From NCBI GenBank assembly GCA_910587305.1, contig CAJUKV010000004.1, positions 4,998 through 68,997 of the forward strand: a stretch of 64,000 nt of DNA, written 5' to 3'. The notes below the pieces were generated by a model. That model had not been told where the DNA came from. It made no database searches and was given only the letters and a program-made list of their open reading frames with translations. The position numbers were made by a program, and so were the translations under genes. Positions 1 to 6,277 of the stretch are shown here, piece by piece. Origin of the DNA: an uncultured Lachnospiraceae bacterium. GTDB lineage: Bacteria > Bacillota > Clostridia > Lachnospirales > Lachnospiraceae. The first letter of the stretch is position 1; every line of letters begins with the position of its first letter.

Positions 1-2
1 TG

Positions 3-893
3 CCTAAATGTAAAATCAATAAAGTTATGAGCTATTTGCAAAGTAAAGAAAAAATTCAAAATATAATTCTAATTATATGTTTATCATTGGTAATGATATG
101 GCTATTAAATTATAAAGAGTTTACAAAATTAGAATTTAATCAAGCTATGTTATTGTTTATAAGTATAGTATGCATATTTGTTTTAGCAGATCAGTTGGGA
201 AGATATAAAGTTAAGGCAAAGGAAGCAGAAACAGAATTAAAAATGCATAAACTGTATGCGGATCCTTTTCAAGGGTTGATTGAAAATATTAGATTAAGAC
301 AACATGAGTTTGATAATCATATTCATACTATATATAGTCAGCATTACATTTATAATACTTATGACGATTTAGTAAGGGCGCAGGAGGACTATTGTAAAAT
401 CATTACAAAAGAAAATCGTTTTAATAAAATTTTAAAGGCGGCAAACCCGATAATTGCAGGTTTTCTATATGGAAAACTAGTAGAAATAGATAAATTAGGT
501 ATTGAAGTAGAATATGAAATTAAGATTAAAGAACTAAATATTGAGGTTCCTATTTATAAGATAGTTGAAATACTTGGTGATTTAATAAACAATGCGGTTG
601 AAGCTATCGAAAAGACAGAAAGTGTAAATAAGCTATATGTGTCTTTGATTGAGAGTAAACGATTGGAAATTGAGGTTCGAAATGAAAGTCCTTTTGTAGA
701 TTATAATGTAATAGACAAATTTTTTGTAAAAGGTTTTAGTAATAAAGGACAAAACCGAGGATTAGGACTATATAATGTTAAAAACATATGTAAGAAATAT
801 AAATTAGATATTTATTGCGAAAATATTGAAATTGACAATATCAACTGGCTATCATTTAAGGTGATAAAAGAAAAAGCATTAGAACATGATTAG
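3..893 (+). CDS. GHKL-type sensor histidine kinase, AgrC-like (5' end outside window)
   Basis: The reading frame is open to the left edge of the window and the first internal ATG at 27 has no ribosome-binding site, so the gene very likely begins upstream. Two hydrophobic segments are visible (about residues 9-28 and 39-56 counted from that ATG), then a linker with a candidate phospho-acceptor histidine in RLRQHEFDNH. The ATPase domain follows, with N-box LINNAVEAI and G-box GLGLYNV. Members of this family sense cyclic peptides and phosphorylate a LytTR response regulator; no such regulator is in the window. It converges on an agrB-agrD pair, which supports a role as receptor of the peptide made there. 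Coding sequence is clearly AT-rich compared with the core genes further on. Confidence 0.85.
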   Translation, partial: PKCKINKVMSYLQSKEKIQNIILIICLSLVMIWLLNYKEFTKLEFNQAMLLFISIVCIFVLADQLGRYKVKAKEAETELKMHKLYADPFQGLIENIRLRQHEFDNHIHTIYSQHYIYNTYDDLVRAQEDYCKIITKENRFNKILKAANPIIAGFLYGKLVEIDKLGIEVEYEIKIKELNIEVPIYKIVEILGDLINNAVEAIEKTESVNKLYVSLIESKRLEIEVRNESPFVDYNVIDKFFVKGFSNKGQNRGLGLYNVKNICKKYKLDIYCENIEIDNINWLSFKVIKEKALEHD

Positions 894-918
894 AAATTAG
901 TCATGTTCCAATGCTTTT
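872..918. terminator. Bidirectional hairpin between kinase and agrD
   Basis: An 18-bp stem with one mismatch (872-889 against 901-918) encloses an 11-nt loop. The kinase stop codon (891-893) lies in the loop. On the minus strand the stem is followed by a U-rich run, so it should terminate agrBD transcripts; on the plus strand the run is weak. Confidence 0.75.
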
Positions 919-954
919 ACAATCGTTAATTATATTCTTGTACAAAAATGCTTT

Positions 955-1083
955 TTATTGTTCCGTAGGATATTCATATTCTCCAAAAAGAACCATACTT
1001 ACAATATCAAAACCCATCCATATCCCTAAAGCCATACAAGCAGTTAATAAAGGTTTAGAAAATTTTACAAGTTTCTCTTTCAT
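955..1083 (-). CDS. agrD: AgrD-like autoinducing peptide precursor
   Basis: This 42-residue open reading frame starts with ATG at 1083 behind AAAGGAG and overlaps the end of agrB by 29 nt. It has the layout of an AgrD precursor: a positively charged amphipathic start (MKEKLVKFSKP), a hydrophobic middle, and a charged tail GEYEYPTEQ resembling the acidic/proline tail that AgrB cleaves off. Just before the tail is SMVLF, which fits a five-residue ring closed by serine, as in staphylococcal lactone AIPs. The only cysteine (residue 16) is too far upstream to be the ring residue. Product and partner are inferred from position next to agrB and from this layout; the exact mature peptide cannot be read from sequence. 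Confidence 0.75.
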   Translation of the reverse strand: MKEKLVKFSKPLLTACMALGIWMGFDIVSMVLFGEYEYPTEQ

Positions 1084-1624
1084 AATATTCTCCTTTCTTC
1101 TTTAGTATTTTCGCAGCAACAAGTTGCAAAGTATTTAATATAATAACCCAGAACCCCGCCGTAATATAAGGATTCTCAGGAACTATATACGTGAGAGTCA
1201 AATAAAAGAAAATGATGATAAACGCCTGCACCTTAACTCTCTTGGTGCACTTTTCATTTAATGGGCGATGTACTTTGGACGTTACCGGACCAATGTAATA
1301 GTTACCAAGCATACATATAAATAGAAATATTAGCTGAAACACTTTATTGATTTCTATTAAAGGTAGTACCATCAATGCTAAAAAGATATAAGCAAAGGAA
1401 ACCAAAAAGCAGGTAATATATTTTTTACAATGTAATCCCCCCGTAGCTGTCCTTAGAAGGAGCATCACCGTCACCGCAAAAACATATCTCCCCAAATCAT
1501 TATGAAAAAAAATCCCCATCATCAAAAGTTTACTCAGCTCGGAACCCAATGATTTAAAGGTAAAAGCAAGCTGTGCAATTTGAAAATCACTAAATTGGTA
1601 CTGTTCTTTTAAAAATTCCTGCAT
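1055..1624 (-). CDS. agrB: AgrB-like peptide-processing membrane protease
   Basis: A 189-residue membrane protein of the accessory gene regulator B family, which cleaves the AgrD tail and forms the thiolactone or lactone ring. The catalytic pair is visible in GGLHCKKYITC: a histidine and a cysteine seven residues apart, the spacing known for AgrB, with the conserved Arg just upstream (LLLRTATGG). Several hydrophobic segments surround it. The start at 1624 (MQEFLKE) is chosen because AAAGGA lies 8 nt upstream; a GTG at 1645 would place that site inside the gene. Next on the strand is agrD, overlapping it, so the two are translationally coupled. The catalytic residues make the assignment strong. 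Confidence 0.92.
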   Translation of the reverse strand: MQEFLKEQYQFSDFQIAQLAFTFKSLGSELSKLLMMGIFFHNDLGRYVFAVTVMLLLRTATGGLHCKKYITCFLVSFAYIFLALMVLPLIEINKVFQLIFLFICMLGNYYIGPVTSKVHRPLNEKCTKRVKVQAFIIIFFYLTLTYIVPENPYITAGFWVIILNTLQLVAAKILKKKGEYYERETCKIF

Positions 1625-1893
1625 GTTTTTCGTCCTTTCTACCACAAAAAAATTCTAACCGATTTTTACCAATTTTAAGATTTTTGAATTGAATACGGTA
1701 TATTTTAAAATTAATTGTAAAAAATTGGAAAAATATATCAAAAATATCATTTTAATTACGGATAAATTTTTATTCGGTAGAAAAACCTGAATTTACGACA
1801 AAATATGCTAAAATTTTTTATGGTAAAGCATGCATGCCTGAGGTAAATATAATTGTGCTGGAAAGTTTAAAACTTTCAGGATGGAGGGAAAGG

Positions 1894-2217
1894 ATGTCAT
1901 ACAAAGACATAGGATTCAGAATACGCAGTTTGCGCGAAGCTAATTGTTACACGAGAGATGCCCTTGCGGAGAAAGTGGATATATCTGCAAAATTTCTCTA
2001 TGAAATTGAGGTAGGAAAGAAAGGCTTTACAGTGGAAATTTTATATAAAATTTCCAAAGCTTTGAATGTTAGTAGTGATTATATCTTAACCGGGAACGAG
2101 AGCAACAAGATACCTGAGAAAATGGTGGATGTGCTTGAATGTTTCAGCCCAAATCAGATGGGACGCGTACAGAATATACTGAGAGTAGTACATGAGCTGT
2201 GCGTGGGTGATGTGTAA
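1894..2217 (+). CDS. XRE-family helix-turn-helix regulator
   Basis: A 107-residue protein with a single N-terminal helix-turn-helix of the Cro/CI type: IGFRIRSLREANCYTRDALAEKVDISAKFLYEIE and the following KISKALNVSSDYIL are the usual recognition-helix and dimer segments. The remaining 40 residues have no recognisable domain. The start at 1894 is chosen over an upstream in-frame ATG at 1834 because GGAGGG lies 6 nt before it. It is divergent from agrB and could control the agrBD promoter across the 270-bp AT-rich spacer; this is inferred from position only. Confidence 0.88.
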   Translation: MSYKDIGFRIRSLREANCYTRDALAEKVDISAKFLYEIEVGKKGFTVEILYKISKALNVSSDYILTGNESNKIPEKMVDVLECFSPNQMGRVQNILRVVHELCVGDV

Positions 2218-2222
2218 AAGGG

Positions 2223-2258
2223 GATTCAGAGCTGGCTGTACGATGGCCAGCTCGAATC
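2223..2258. terminator. Hairpin between XRE gene and convergent membrane gene
   Basis: GAGCTGGC (2229-2236) pairs with GCCAGCTC (2246-2253), and flanking GATTC/GAATC extend the stem. It separates two convergent genes and overlaps the stop of the minus-strand gene. Neither side has a long U run, so it is a hairpin of probable, not certain, terminator function. Confidence 0.5.
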
Positions 2259-2631
2259 AACTTATCATGCCTCCAAGCATACCGCTGCCACAGCACAGTA
2301 TCAGTACGGTGACAAAATTTCCGGAGATTTCCCCTATACCCTGGCTTGTGACAATGGAAACCACTGCCAGTATGGCAAAATAAAGGGCGCCCATGAGAAG
2401 CCCCCACAGAAATTTTCGGCTGCCTTCACGCTTCCCGGCGAGAAAACCGGCAAGGAAGGTGACCAGTATGTAGATGCCAATGATACAGATCGAGACGATT
2501 TTTTCGGACAGCTCAAATTTGTACAGCATAAGTGCAAGTAAAAGGAGCAATCCGGTGGTGAGTAGATAGGATATAAGCAGGCATTTTAATATGAAGGTAA
2601 TTCTTGCGCTTAGATTGAGTTTCTTTAACAT
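2257..2631 (-). CDS. TIGR04086-type small integral membrane protein
   Basis: A 124-residue protein that is almost wholly hydrophobic, with four predicted membrane segments and short loops (ITFILKCLLISYLLTTGLLL, then IVSICIIGIYILVTFLAGFLAG, FLWGLLMGALYFAILAVVS and a C-terminal glycine-rich segment). It matches my memory of the TIGR04086/YrzE family of Firmicute membrane proteins, whose function is unknown. The start at 2631 is chosen because GGGGGAAG sits directly upstream; the earlier ATG at 2643 overlaps that site. It stands alone between convergent and divergent neighbours. Confidence 0.7.
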   Translation of the reverse strand: MLKKLNLSARITFILKCLLISYLLTTGLLLLLALMLYKFELSEKIVSICIIGIYILVTFLAGFLAGKREGSRKFLWGLLMGALYFAILAVVSIVTSQGIGEISGNFVTVLILCCGSGMLGGMIS

Positions 2632-2695
2632 ATCTTCCCCCATTCTTTTTACAAAGAGTTTATCATTTCTTTATACTACAATCATATGTCTGAAC

Positions 2696-2723
2696 TTGAC
2701 AGAGAATACCCCTATATTGTAAT
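2696..2723 (+). promoter_or_regulatory. Candidate sigma-A promoter for the CNNM-type gene
   Basis: TTGACA at 2696-2701, a 16-nt spacer and TGTAAT at 2718-2723 lie about 100-140 nt before the coding region. Good -35, weaker -10. Confidence 0.4.
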
Positions 2724-2826
2724 ATTTGCATAAGCTGTTTCACATACGGTCCGGGGCGGCAGTTTATGGAACGGTAACAGTTTGACCATATGTCGAATTG
2801 TTATGGGGATGTAGACGGCTTCGGCT

Positions 2827-4185
2827 GTGGCAGAAAATATATTTTATAAGGAGAGTGGTTTTAACTTGGATACCGATGGTGTCATACAATTGATTGCTTT
2901 ATTGATTTTGGTGGGGCTTTCCAGCTTTTTTTCATCTGCGGAGACGGCGCTCACCACTGTGAACAGGGTACGGCTTAAGTCTATGGCGGACGAAGGGAAC
3001 AGGCGTGCAAAGACAACGCTTAATGTGCTGGATAAGTATAGCAAGATGTTGAGCGCTATTTTAATAGGAAATAACATTGTCAATTTATCTGCTTCCGCCC
3101 TGGCAACTACGCTGGCCCTTAAGATTCATCTTGCGGTTGGAATTGCAACGGGGGCTTTGACGGTAATTATTTTGATCTTTGGAGAAATCGTTCCGAAAAA
3201 TCTTGCAATGATTTACTCAGAGAAGATTGCGCTTTTTTATGCTTCGATCATAGCTGCGCTTATGAAAGTAATGACGCCGCTTATCTTCGTGGTAGATAAG
3301 CTTTCAAGCGGGCTGATGGCGATTTTACATATTGATACCAGCAAAAAGACAGCCATGACGGAGACGGAGCTGCGCACTTATGTTGAGGTCAGCCATGAGG
3401 ACGGCGTCATTGAGTCGGAAGAGCGGGAAATGATTTATAACGTGTTTGACTTTAGCGATGCGGTTGCCAAGGATATTATGATTCCCCGTATTGATATGAC
3501 GGCAGTGGATGAACAGGCCACTTACGATGAAGTTTTGGCGCTCTTTAAGCAATATATGTATACCAGAATCCCGGTCTATCAGGAGGATAAGGATAATATT
3601 ATCGGTCTGATTAACATTAAGGATTTTATTCTGGTGGATAACAGGGAGCAGTTTAAAATAAGCGATATTATGCGCGAAGCTTATTACACCTATGAGTTTA
3701 AGAAAACGGCGGATTTGATGATGGAAATGCGCGAAAAGCGCATCAATATTTCTTTTGTTTTAAATGAGTATGGCGCAGCGGTAGGCATGATTACGCTGGA
3801 AGACTTGCTGGAAGAAATAGTAGGTGAGATCCGGGATGAATATGATGAGGATGAGGAAGAACTGATCCGAAAGACGGATGAGCGGACTTACCTGGTAGCC
3901 GGAAGCATGAAGCTGAACGATATCAATGACGAACTGGGCACAATGCTTGCATCCGAAGATTATGATTCTATTGGCGGCCTTATTATAGAAAATTTAGATC
4001 GCCTGCCGGAGGATGAGGAAACCATTGTCACGAAGGAAGGCATTACTCTGCAGGTGAAGGGGGTCAGCCAGAACAGAATTGTGCAGGTTTTGATGATTTT
4101 ACCTGAAAAGACGCAGAGCGAGGATACCGATTCGCCTGGAGAAGAAGAGAAGGCGGAAGAAAATATTGTGGAAGATGAAAAGTAA
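2827..4185 (+). CDS. CNNM/CorC-HlyC family membrane protein with CBS pair
   Basis: A 452-residue protein with the family's full order: an N-terminal DUF21/CNNM membrane domain of three to four helices (about residues 15-170, with SSFFSSAETALTTVNR and FGEIVPKN), a CBS pair (about 205-335, with DVMIPR-like DIMIPRID and the second CBS at INISFVLNEYG), and a CorC_HlyC C-terminal domain (about 345-430), then an acidic tail. The family is linked to Mg2+/Co2+ export or divalent cation homeostasis; older haemolysin names are misleading. The start is uncertain: GTG at 2827 lacks a clear ribosome-binding site, whereas AAGGAG inside the frame at 2848-2853 precedes a TTG at 2866. Confidence 0.9.
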   Translation: MAENIFYKESGFNLDTDGVIQLIALLILVGLSSFFSSAETALTTVNRVRLKSMADEGNRRAKTTLNVLDKYSKMLSAILIGNNIVNLSASALATTLALKIHLAVGIATGALTVIILIFGEIVPKNLAMIYSEKIALFYASIIAALMKVMTPLIFVVDKLSSGLMAILHIDTSKKTAMTETELRTYVEVSHEDGVIESEEREMIYNVFDFSDAVAKDIMIPRIDMTAVDEQATYDEVLALFKQYMYTRIPVYQEDKDNIIGLINIKDFILVDNREQFKISDIMREAYYTYEFKKTADLMMEMREKRINISFVLNEYGAAVGMITLEDLLEEIVGEIRDEYDEDEEELIRKTDERTYLVAGSMKLNDINDELGTMLASEDYDSIGGLIIENLDRLPEDEETIVTKEGITLQVKGVSQNRIVQVLMILPEKTQSEDTDSPGEEEKAEENIVEDEK

Positions 4186-4189
4186 TACT

Positions 4190-4217
4190 TTTCCAAAGCC
4201 GGTAACTATGCTATACT
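4190..4217 (+). promoter_or_regulatory. Candidate promoter upstream of scfA
   Basis: TTTCCA (4190-4195) and TATACT (4212-4217) are separated by 16 nt, directly after the CNNM-type gene. The -35 is poor; the call is weak. Confidence 0.3.
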
Positions 4218-4269
4218 ATATCAATGTGGATACGCCGAACATTTTGTGCCTGGCGCACAGATTTGTGTG

Positions 4270-4320
4270 GCGTTGATGGTGTGGGAACAGAAAAATTCTG
4301 AAAAATTTCACACATTAAAT
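4270..4320. repeat. GTGTGAAAACAG-type palindromic repeat
   Basis: The segment GTGTGGGAACAGAAAAATTC followed by TGAAAAATTTCACAC is a palindromic unit related to those at 41111-41148 (near-identical core) and, more degenerate, at 46950-46985. All three lie in leader regions upstream of genes (scfA, the EF-G paralog, leuS), and each is close to a TTTGTGCC or CTTGTGCC motif. Confidence 0.55.
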
Positions 4321-4384
4321 ACATGCTTACGCCTTAATGAGCGGGCTGTTAGAAGCATGAAGGATTAATTTGGAGGAATGAGAT

Positions 4385-4528
4385 ATGAAACGTATTAAAA
4401 CATTAGCAACCAGAGACTTAAAAGAGTCCATGAAAAAAGGCGGCTGCGGCGAATGCCAGACTTCCTGCCAGTCAGCTTGCAAGACTTCCTGTACAGTAGG
4501 AAATCAAAGCTGTGAAAAGGTAAAATAA
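4385..4528 (+). CDS. scfA: SCIFF ribosomal peptide precursor (six cysteines in forty-five residues)
   Basis: A 47-residue peptide starting MKRIKTLATRDLKESMKKGG, followed by six cysteines at residues 21, 24, 28, 32, 36 and 43 and a lysine-rich end. This is the near-invariant SCIFF peptide of Clostridia, in which a radical-SAM maturase makes thioether cross-links from cysteine sulfur to the alpha carbon of another residue (shown for the threonine in related peptides). Start ATG 4385 has GGAGG 8 nt upstream. The maturase scfB follows after about 340 nt. The biological role of mature SCIFF is not established. Too short to be found by a length-filtered gene call. Confidence 0.95.
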   Translation: MKRIKTLATRDLKESMKKGGCGECQTSCQSACKTSCTVGNQSCEKVK

Positions 4529-4580
4529 GCAGCGGTTTTCAGATGAAAGATCCGGGGAGCAGAAAAATAAGATAGCGAAT

Positions 4581-4609
4581 ATAAGCAGCGGCTTTATGTC
4601 GCTGCTTAT
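4581..4609 (+). terminator. Hairpin after scfA
   Basis: ATAAGCAGC (4581-4589) pairs with GCTGCTTAT (4601-4609), loop of about 10 nt. No U run follows, so it may be an attenuator or mRNA-stability hairpin separating the highly expressed peptide from its maturase. Confidence 0.4.
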
Positions 4610-4653
4610 TGTGCGTCAAAAAAATAAAAACTTGCGCCCAAATTTGAGGGCTA

Positions 4654-4811
4654 GTAACTATTCAGCCTTCGGCTTCATAGTTACAGAATCCGGCCATTGG
4701 AAGTTCGTCACAGGCGAAGGGCTACGACCTCTGGTCATATTCACTCTCGGCAGAATATATGCGTTCTTACGGACTTTGCAGTAAATGCAAAATCCTGGGC
4801 CGAATAGTTAT
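4654..4811 (-). repeat. MITE-like element with GTAACTATTC inverted termini, copy 1
   Basis: A 158-bp element bounded by GTAACTATTCAG and the complement of ATAACTATTCGG. Its inner sequence matches, in the opposite orientation, the 143-bp element at 27918-28060 along its whole length (shared parts include AGCCTTCGGCTTC and CCGTAAGAA). It carries no gene. Shorter related pieces occur at 8628 and 39631. The scfB leader starts immediately after it. Confidence 0.75.
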
Positions 4812-4837
4812 GAGGACTACCGGTAAGAATGGGAATT

Positions 4838-4873
4838 TAGTTGCGGCAAGGCCGCGACATGGAGGTTAGTGTG
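4838..4873 (+). repeat. CCGC/GCGG hairpin repeat carrying the scfB ribosome-binding site
   Basis: GCGGCAAGGCCGC forms a small hairpin and is followed by ATGGAGGTTAGTGTG. The same unit occurs at 13765-13792 (before priA) and 41081-41113 (ATGGGGGTTAGTGTG, with no gene behind it), with partial copies before recJ and fmt. Here GGAGG and the GTG serve as Shine-Dalgarno and start codon of scfB. Confidence 0.7.
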
Positions 4874-6277
4874 ATACATCAATATAAAAACAACGAATAC
4901 AACATTGTTCTGGATGTGAACAGCGGTTCCGTACATGTGGTGGATGATGTTGTATATGATGTAATTCCTCTTGTGGAGGAATTGCAAAAGAACAACTGTG
5001 GAGAAGAAGAAACGAAAGACAGGGTATTATTCGGCCTGAAAGATAAATATACCGCCGAGGATATATTAGATGCTTTTTCACAGGTTATGGAGCTGAAAGA
5101 AGCAGGAATGCTTTATGCGCCTGATATTTACGAGAATTACATAATAGACTTTAAAAAAAGAGAAACTGTGGTGAAGGCTTTATGCCTGCATATTGCCCAT
5201 GACTGTAATCTGGCGTGCAAGTACTGTTTTGCGCAGGAGGGGGAATATCATGGTCGCCGGGCGCTCATGAGCTTAGAGACAGGAAAGAAAGCGCTTGATT
5301 TTCTGGTAAAAAATTCCGGAAACCGCGTAAATCTGGAAGTGGATTTTTTCGGAGGGGAGCCTTTATTAAACTGGCCGGTGGTAAAGGAGCTGGTGGCTTA
5401 TGGAAGGAGCCTTGAGGAGCCTTATCATAAGAAATTCCGCTTTACTTTGACCACCAACGGTATTTTACTAAACGACGAAATTTTGGAATTTGTCAACCGG
5501 GAAATGGCAAATGTGGTGCTGAGCATTGACGGCAGGAAGGAAATCAACGATCTGATGCGGCCATACAGAGGGGGACAGGGGAGCTATGACACGATTGTTC
5601 CGAAGTTCCAAAAGGTGGCCGAAAGCAGAAACCAGATGAATTATTACGTGCGCGGCACTTTCACCCGGAATAATAAGGATTTTGCAAAGGATGTGGCGCA
5701 TCTGGCGGATTTGGGCTTTGAGCAGATTTCCGTGGAGCCTGTTGTGGCGCAGCCCACGGACGATTACGCGCTCAGGCAGGAAGACCTTCCGGAGCTTTTG
5801 GAAGAATATGACCGTCTGGCAGTGGATCTTTTAAATAGAAGAAAAGAAGGAAAGGGTGTTAATTTCTTTCATTTTATGATAGACTTGGAAGGTGGGCCCT
5901 GCGTTGCCAAAAGACTTTCCGGCTGCGGTTCGGGAACAGAGTATCTGGCAGTGACGCCTTGGGGGGATTTGTACCCCTGCCATCAGTTTGTGGGGCAGGA
6001 AGAATTTCTTATGGGAAATGTGGACGAGGGTATTACCGGAACGGATATAAGGGATGGTTTTAAATCCTGCAACGTCTATGCGAAAGAAAAATGCGGAAGC
6101 TGTTTTGCCAAATTTTATTGCAGCGGCGGATGTGCAGCCAATTCCTACAATTTCCATGGGAAGATTGACGATGTCTACGAATTAGGATGCGAGCTGCAGA
6201 GAAAGCGTATTGAGTGCGCAATTATGATAAAAGCGGCTTTGGCTGACTTAGAAGGAGGAGAAAATGAAGAAGAATAA
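4871..6277 (+). CDS. scfB: SCIFF maturase, radical-SAM/SPASM thioether-forming enzyme
   Basis: A 468-residue radical-SAM enzyme that installs thioether bonds in the SCIFF peptide. The 4Fe-4S motif is C112-x3-C116-x2-C119 (CNLACKYC), followed by GGEP-like FFGGEPLL; the C-terminal SPASM region from about residue 344 on has the cysteines for two auxiliary clusters (GGPCVAKRLSGCGSG, YPCHQF, KCGSCFAKFYCSGGC and a last Cys near residue 440). The N-terminal 90 residues form the peptide-recognition domain. The start is GTG 4871: GGAGG at 4861-4865 is 5 nt upstream, and the resulting N-terminus begins (M)IHQYKNN as in this family. ATG 4859 overlaps that site. The end overlaps secDF by 14 nt, so the two are coupled. 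Confidence 0.93.
   Translation: MIHQYKNNEYNIVLDVNSGSVHVVDDVVYDVIPLVEELQKNNCGEEETKDRVLFGLKDKYTAEDILDAFSQVMELKEAGMLYAPDIYENYIIDFKKRETVVKALCLHIAHDCNLACKYCFAQEGEYHGRRALMSLETGKKALDFLVKNSGNRVNLEVDFFGGEPLLNWPVVKELVAYGRSLEEPYHKKFRFTLTTNGILLNDEILEFVNREMANVVLSIDGRKEINDLMRPYRGGQGSYDTIVPKFQKVAESRNQMNYYVRGTFTRNNKDFAKDVAHLADLGFEQISVEPVVAQPTDDYALRQEDLPELLEEYDRLAVDLLNRRKEGKGVNFFHFMIDLEGGPCVAKRLSGCGSGTEYLAVTPWGDLYPCHQFVGQEEFLMGNVDEGITGTDIRDGFKSCNVYAKEKCGSCFAKFYCSGGCAANSYNFHGKIDDVYELGCELQRKRIECAIMIKAALADLEGGENEEE

Noticed and set aside
911..1105. A 64-codon plus-strand frame after the kinase
   Set aside because: It is the antisense of agrD and the agrB end, which have ribosome sites and family features; the plus-strand frame has neither.
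4596..4784. A 62-codon frame between scfA and scfB
   Set aside because: It lies in the MITE-like element; the other copy at 27918 does not keep the frame.
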